From contig JAAZCS010000164.1 in the NCBI GenBank assembly GCA_012513125.1, positions 1-7,712 of the forward strand: a stretch of 7,712 nucleotides of DNA, in the 5' to 3' direction. The stretch is from Treponema sp. (GTDB taxonomy: Bacteria > Spirochaetota > Spirochaetia > Treponematales > Treponemataceae). Shown here one piece after another: positions 6,412 to 7,712 of the stretch (positions are counted from its first letter, which is position 1; every line of letters starts with the position of its first letter). Below the pieces are notes generated by a model that made no database searches, had not been told where the DNA came from, and saw nothing but the letters and a program-made list of their open reading frames with translations. The position numbers and the translations under genes were made by a program.

Positions 6412-7712
6412 ATGAGAATAATTATAAAAGCGGTCAAGATGATTTTATTATCTATCTTTTTTATTAGCTGCAATTTTTTTCCGTCTGAAAATCTATTGTT
6501 ATTTATTCCTAATCAGGAAAAATCAGTTAAAGAATGGTCAATATTAGTTTATATGGCCGGTGATAATGATTTGGAATCAGCAGGACTACAAGATTTATGC
6601 GAGATGGAACGGTCTCTTTTGAATACAGATAATGTTCAGGTGATTGCAATATTTGATAGAAGTTCTTCTTATGATTACAGCTACGATAATTGGAGTGGAA
6701 CTAGAATGTATTTGCTTAATACAAAAAGGAATGCATCTGAAACAAAGTTGATTTCACAGCAGATTGAATGTCCTTCTTTGGGATTGACTAACGGAACTGA
6801 CTACAAATTGGAATTATCATCGCCATATGTTCTTGCAAAAAGTCTTTCATTTATAATTGAGAATTATCCATCCAAGAAGGTCGGATTAATTATGTGGGGA
6901 CATGGAACTGGTTGGAGAAGTTCTTCTAGTGAGATAAATAAGACAAAAGCTTATGCTTTTGATTCATCATCTCAAACAAGTATGTCATTACAAGAATTAG
7001 CAAAGGCAATTGAAGATGGCACTTCTGGCAGAAAGTTAGACTTTATTGGATTTGATACTTGTTTTGGTTCTGAGATAGAAGTTGTGTATGAATTAAGAAA
7101 TCATTCTTCTTATATTGCAGGTTCTCCGGGGCTGATTCTTTCTGAAGGATGGAATTACAAAACTCTTTTTGATTCATTTGAGCTATGTTCTGGAAAAACA
7201 CAAGTGGATTTATGTAATTCTGTTATGAATTCATTTAGTCAGTACTATAAGAATACGGAAGATTCATCAATTTCTATATCAAACTGTGCCTTTACAGATG
7301 AATTAATTGCAAGTTTTAATGATTTTTGTACTCTTTCAGGAAGTAAAATCACAACAACAGAAAAAAGAGATGAATTTATAAAATATGTTTGGAATCTTTC
7401 AGAAGGTAAATATACACATGGTTCCGAAAATGACGACGTTTACATCGATATAAATGTATTTATCAATGCAATGTACAAAATAATTCTTGATAACGATGCA
7501 AACTATTATGAACAATATAAAAATTTAAAAGATAAGGTTCAAAAAGTTGTTTTCAAGAACTGGAATAGTGGAAATGTTGATGCAAGTATGGGAATCTATT
7601 TTGCAACAGTATCTGCGACTGGAGGAATAAGTTCGATTTTTCCATCTGGATATATAAAAGGAAAAACAAAGAATCAAATTGCATTTGTTAATGATGTAGA
7701 GGGATATGTACC
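6412..7712 (+). CDS. Clostripain-family (peptidase C11) lipoprotein, 3' truncated by the window
   Basis: The frame is open from ATG 6412 to the window end (433 codons, no stop). AGGA at 6403-6406 lies 5 nt upstream, inside the previous stop context. The signal peptide MRIIIKAVKMILLSIFFISC gives Cys20 as the probable lipidation site (F-I-S-C). The mature part opens with WSILVYMAGDNDLE, the typical C11 N-terminus. The catalytic pair of the family is visible: His164 in WGHG and Cys217 in DTC, with Asp215 before it, a spacing of 53 residues, close to the roughly 55 known for clostripain. A GW.YK.LF-type stretch follows the Cys. These peptidases usually cleave after Arg or Lys and are often self-processed; the processing site here is not proven. 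The location (outer membrane, inner or outer face) cannot be read from the sequence. Its place at the end of a T2SS operon makes it a candidate cargo. Confidence 0.88.
   Translation, partial: MRIIIKAVKMILLSIFFISCNFFPSENLLLFIPNQEKSVKEWSILVYMAGDNDLESAGLQDLCEMERSLLNTDNVQVIAIFDRSSSYDYSYDNWSGTRMYLLNTKRNASETKLISQQIECPSLGLTNGTDYKLELSSPYVLAKSLSFIIENYPSKKVGLIMWGHGTGWRSSSSEINKTKAYAFDSSSQTSMSLQELAKAIEDGTSGRKLDFIGFDTCFGSEIEVVYELRNHSSYIAGSPGLILSEGWNYKTLFDSFELCSGKTQVDLCNSVMNSFSQYYKNTEDSSISISNCAFTDELIASFNDFCTLSGSKITTTEKRDEFIKYVWNLSEGKYTHGSENDDVYIDINVFINAMYKIILDNDANYYEQYKNLKDKVQKVVFKNWNSGNVDASMGIYFATVSATGGISSIFPSGYIKGKTKNQIAFVNDVEGYV

Overview
This window is a compact, AT-rich block with every gene on the + strand. 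It carries the 3' part of a type II secretion system (T2SS) operon and runs directly into three lipoprotein genes. The base composition, frequent TTG start codons, relaxed lipoprotein boxes (Cys preceded by IS or TN) and a divergent T2SS suggest a host-associated spirochaete, most likely a Treponema-like organism. That assignment is an inference from style, because no rRNA or other taxonomic marker is present.

Layout. At 1-759 is the C-terminal half of a secretin (GspD-like, cut by the window start). At 746-2101 is the assembly ATPase GspE, overlapping the secretin by 14 nt. At 2098-3072 is the inner-membrane platform protein GspF, overlapping gspE by 4 nt at TTGA. At 3084-3569 is the major pseudopilin GspG. 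These four are confident. Where gspH, I, J, K, L and M would be expected there are instead three proteins I cannot assign to a family: a 57-residue single-pass protein (3579-3752), a 122- to 128-residue protein with a pilin-like hydrophobic N-terminus (3718-4104), and a 388-residue bitopic membrane protein (about 4187-5353) with the topology of GspL or a PilN-type protein.

The downstream part holds a lipoprotein with a carboxypeptidase-regulatory-like beta domain and a helical tail (5368-5973), a small beta-rich lipoprotein (5970-6404), and a clostripain-family (peptidase C11) cysteine protease with a lipoprotein signal (6412 to beyond the window end). Spacings are minus 35 to about 80 nt throughout, and I found no convincing promoter or terminator, so the whole window looks like one transcription unit.

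Working model. GspE drives GspF and GspG (plus degenerate minor pseudopilin-like proteins) to push cargo through the secretin. The bitopic 388-residue protein would link ATPase and periplasm. The surface or periplasmic lipoproteins, above all the C11 protease, are candidate cargo or accessory factors. The secretin, ATPase, platform and pseudopilin roles rest on visible motifs. The roles of the other proteins are inferred from position and topology only. There is no gene-free stretch longer than about 85 bases.
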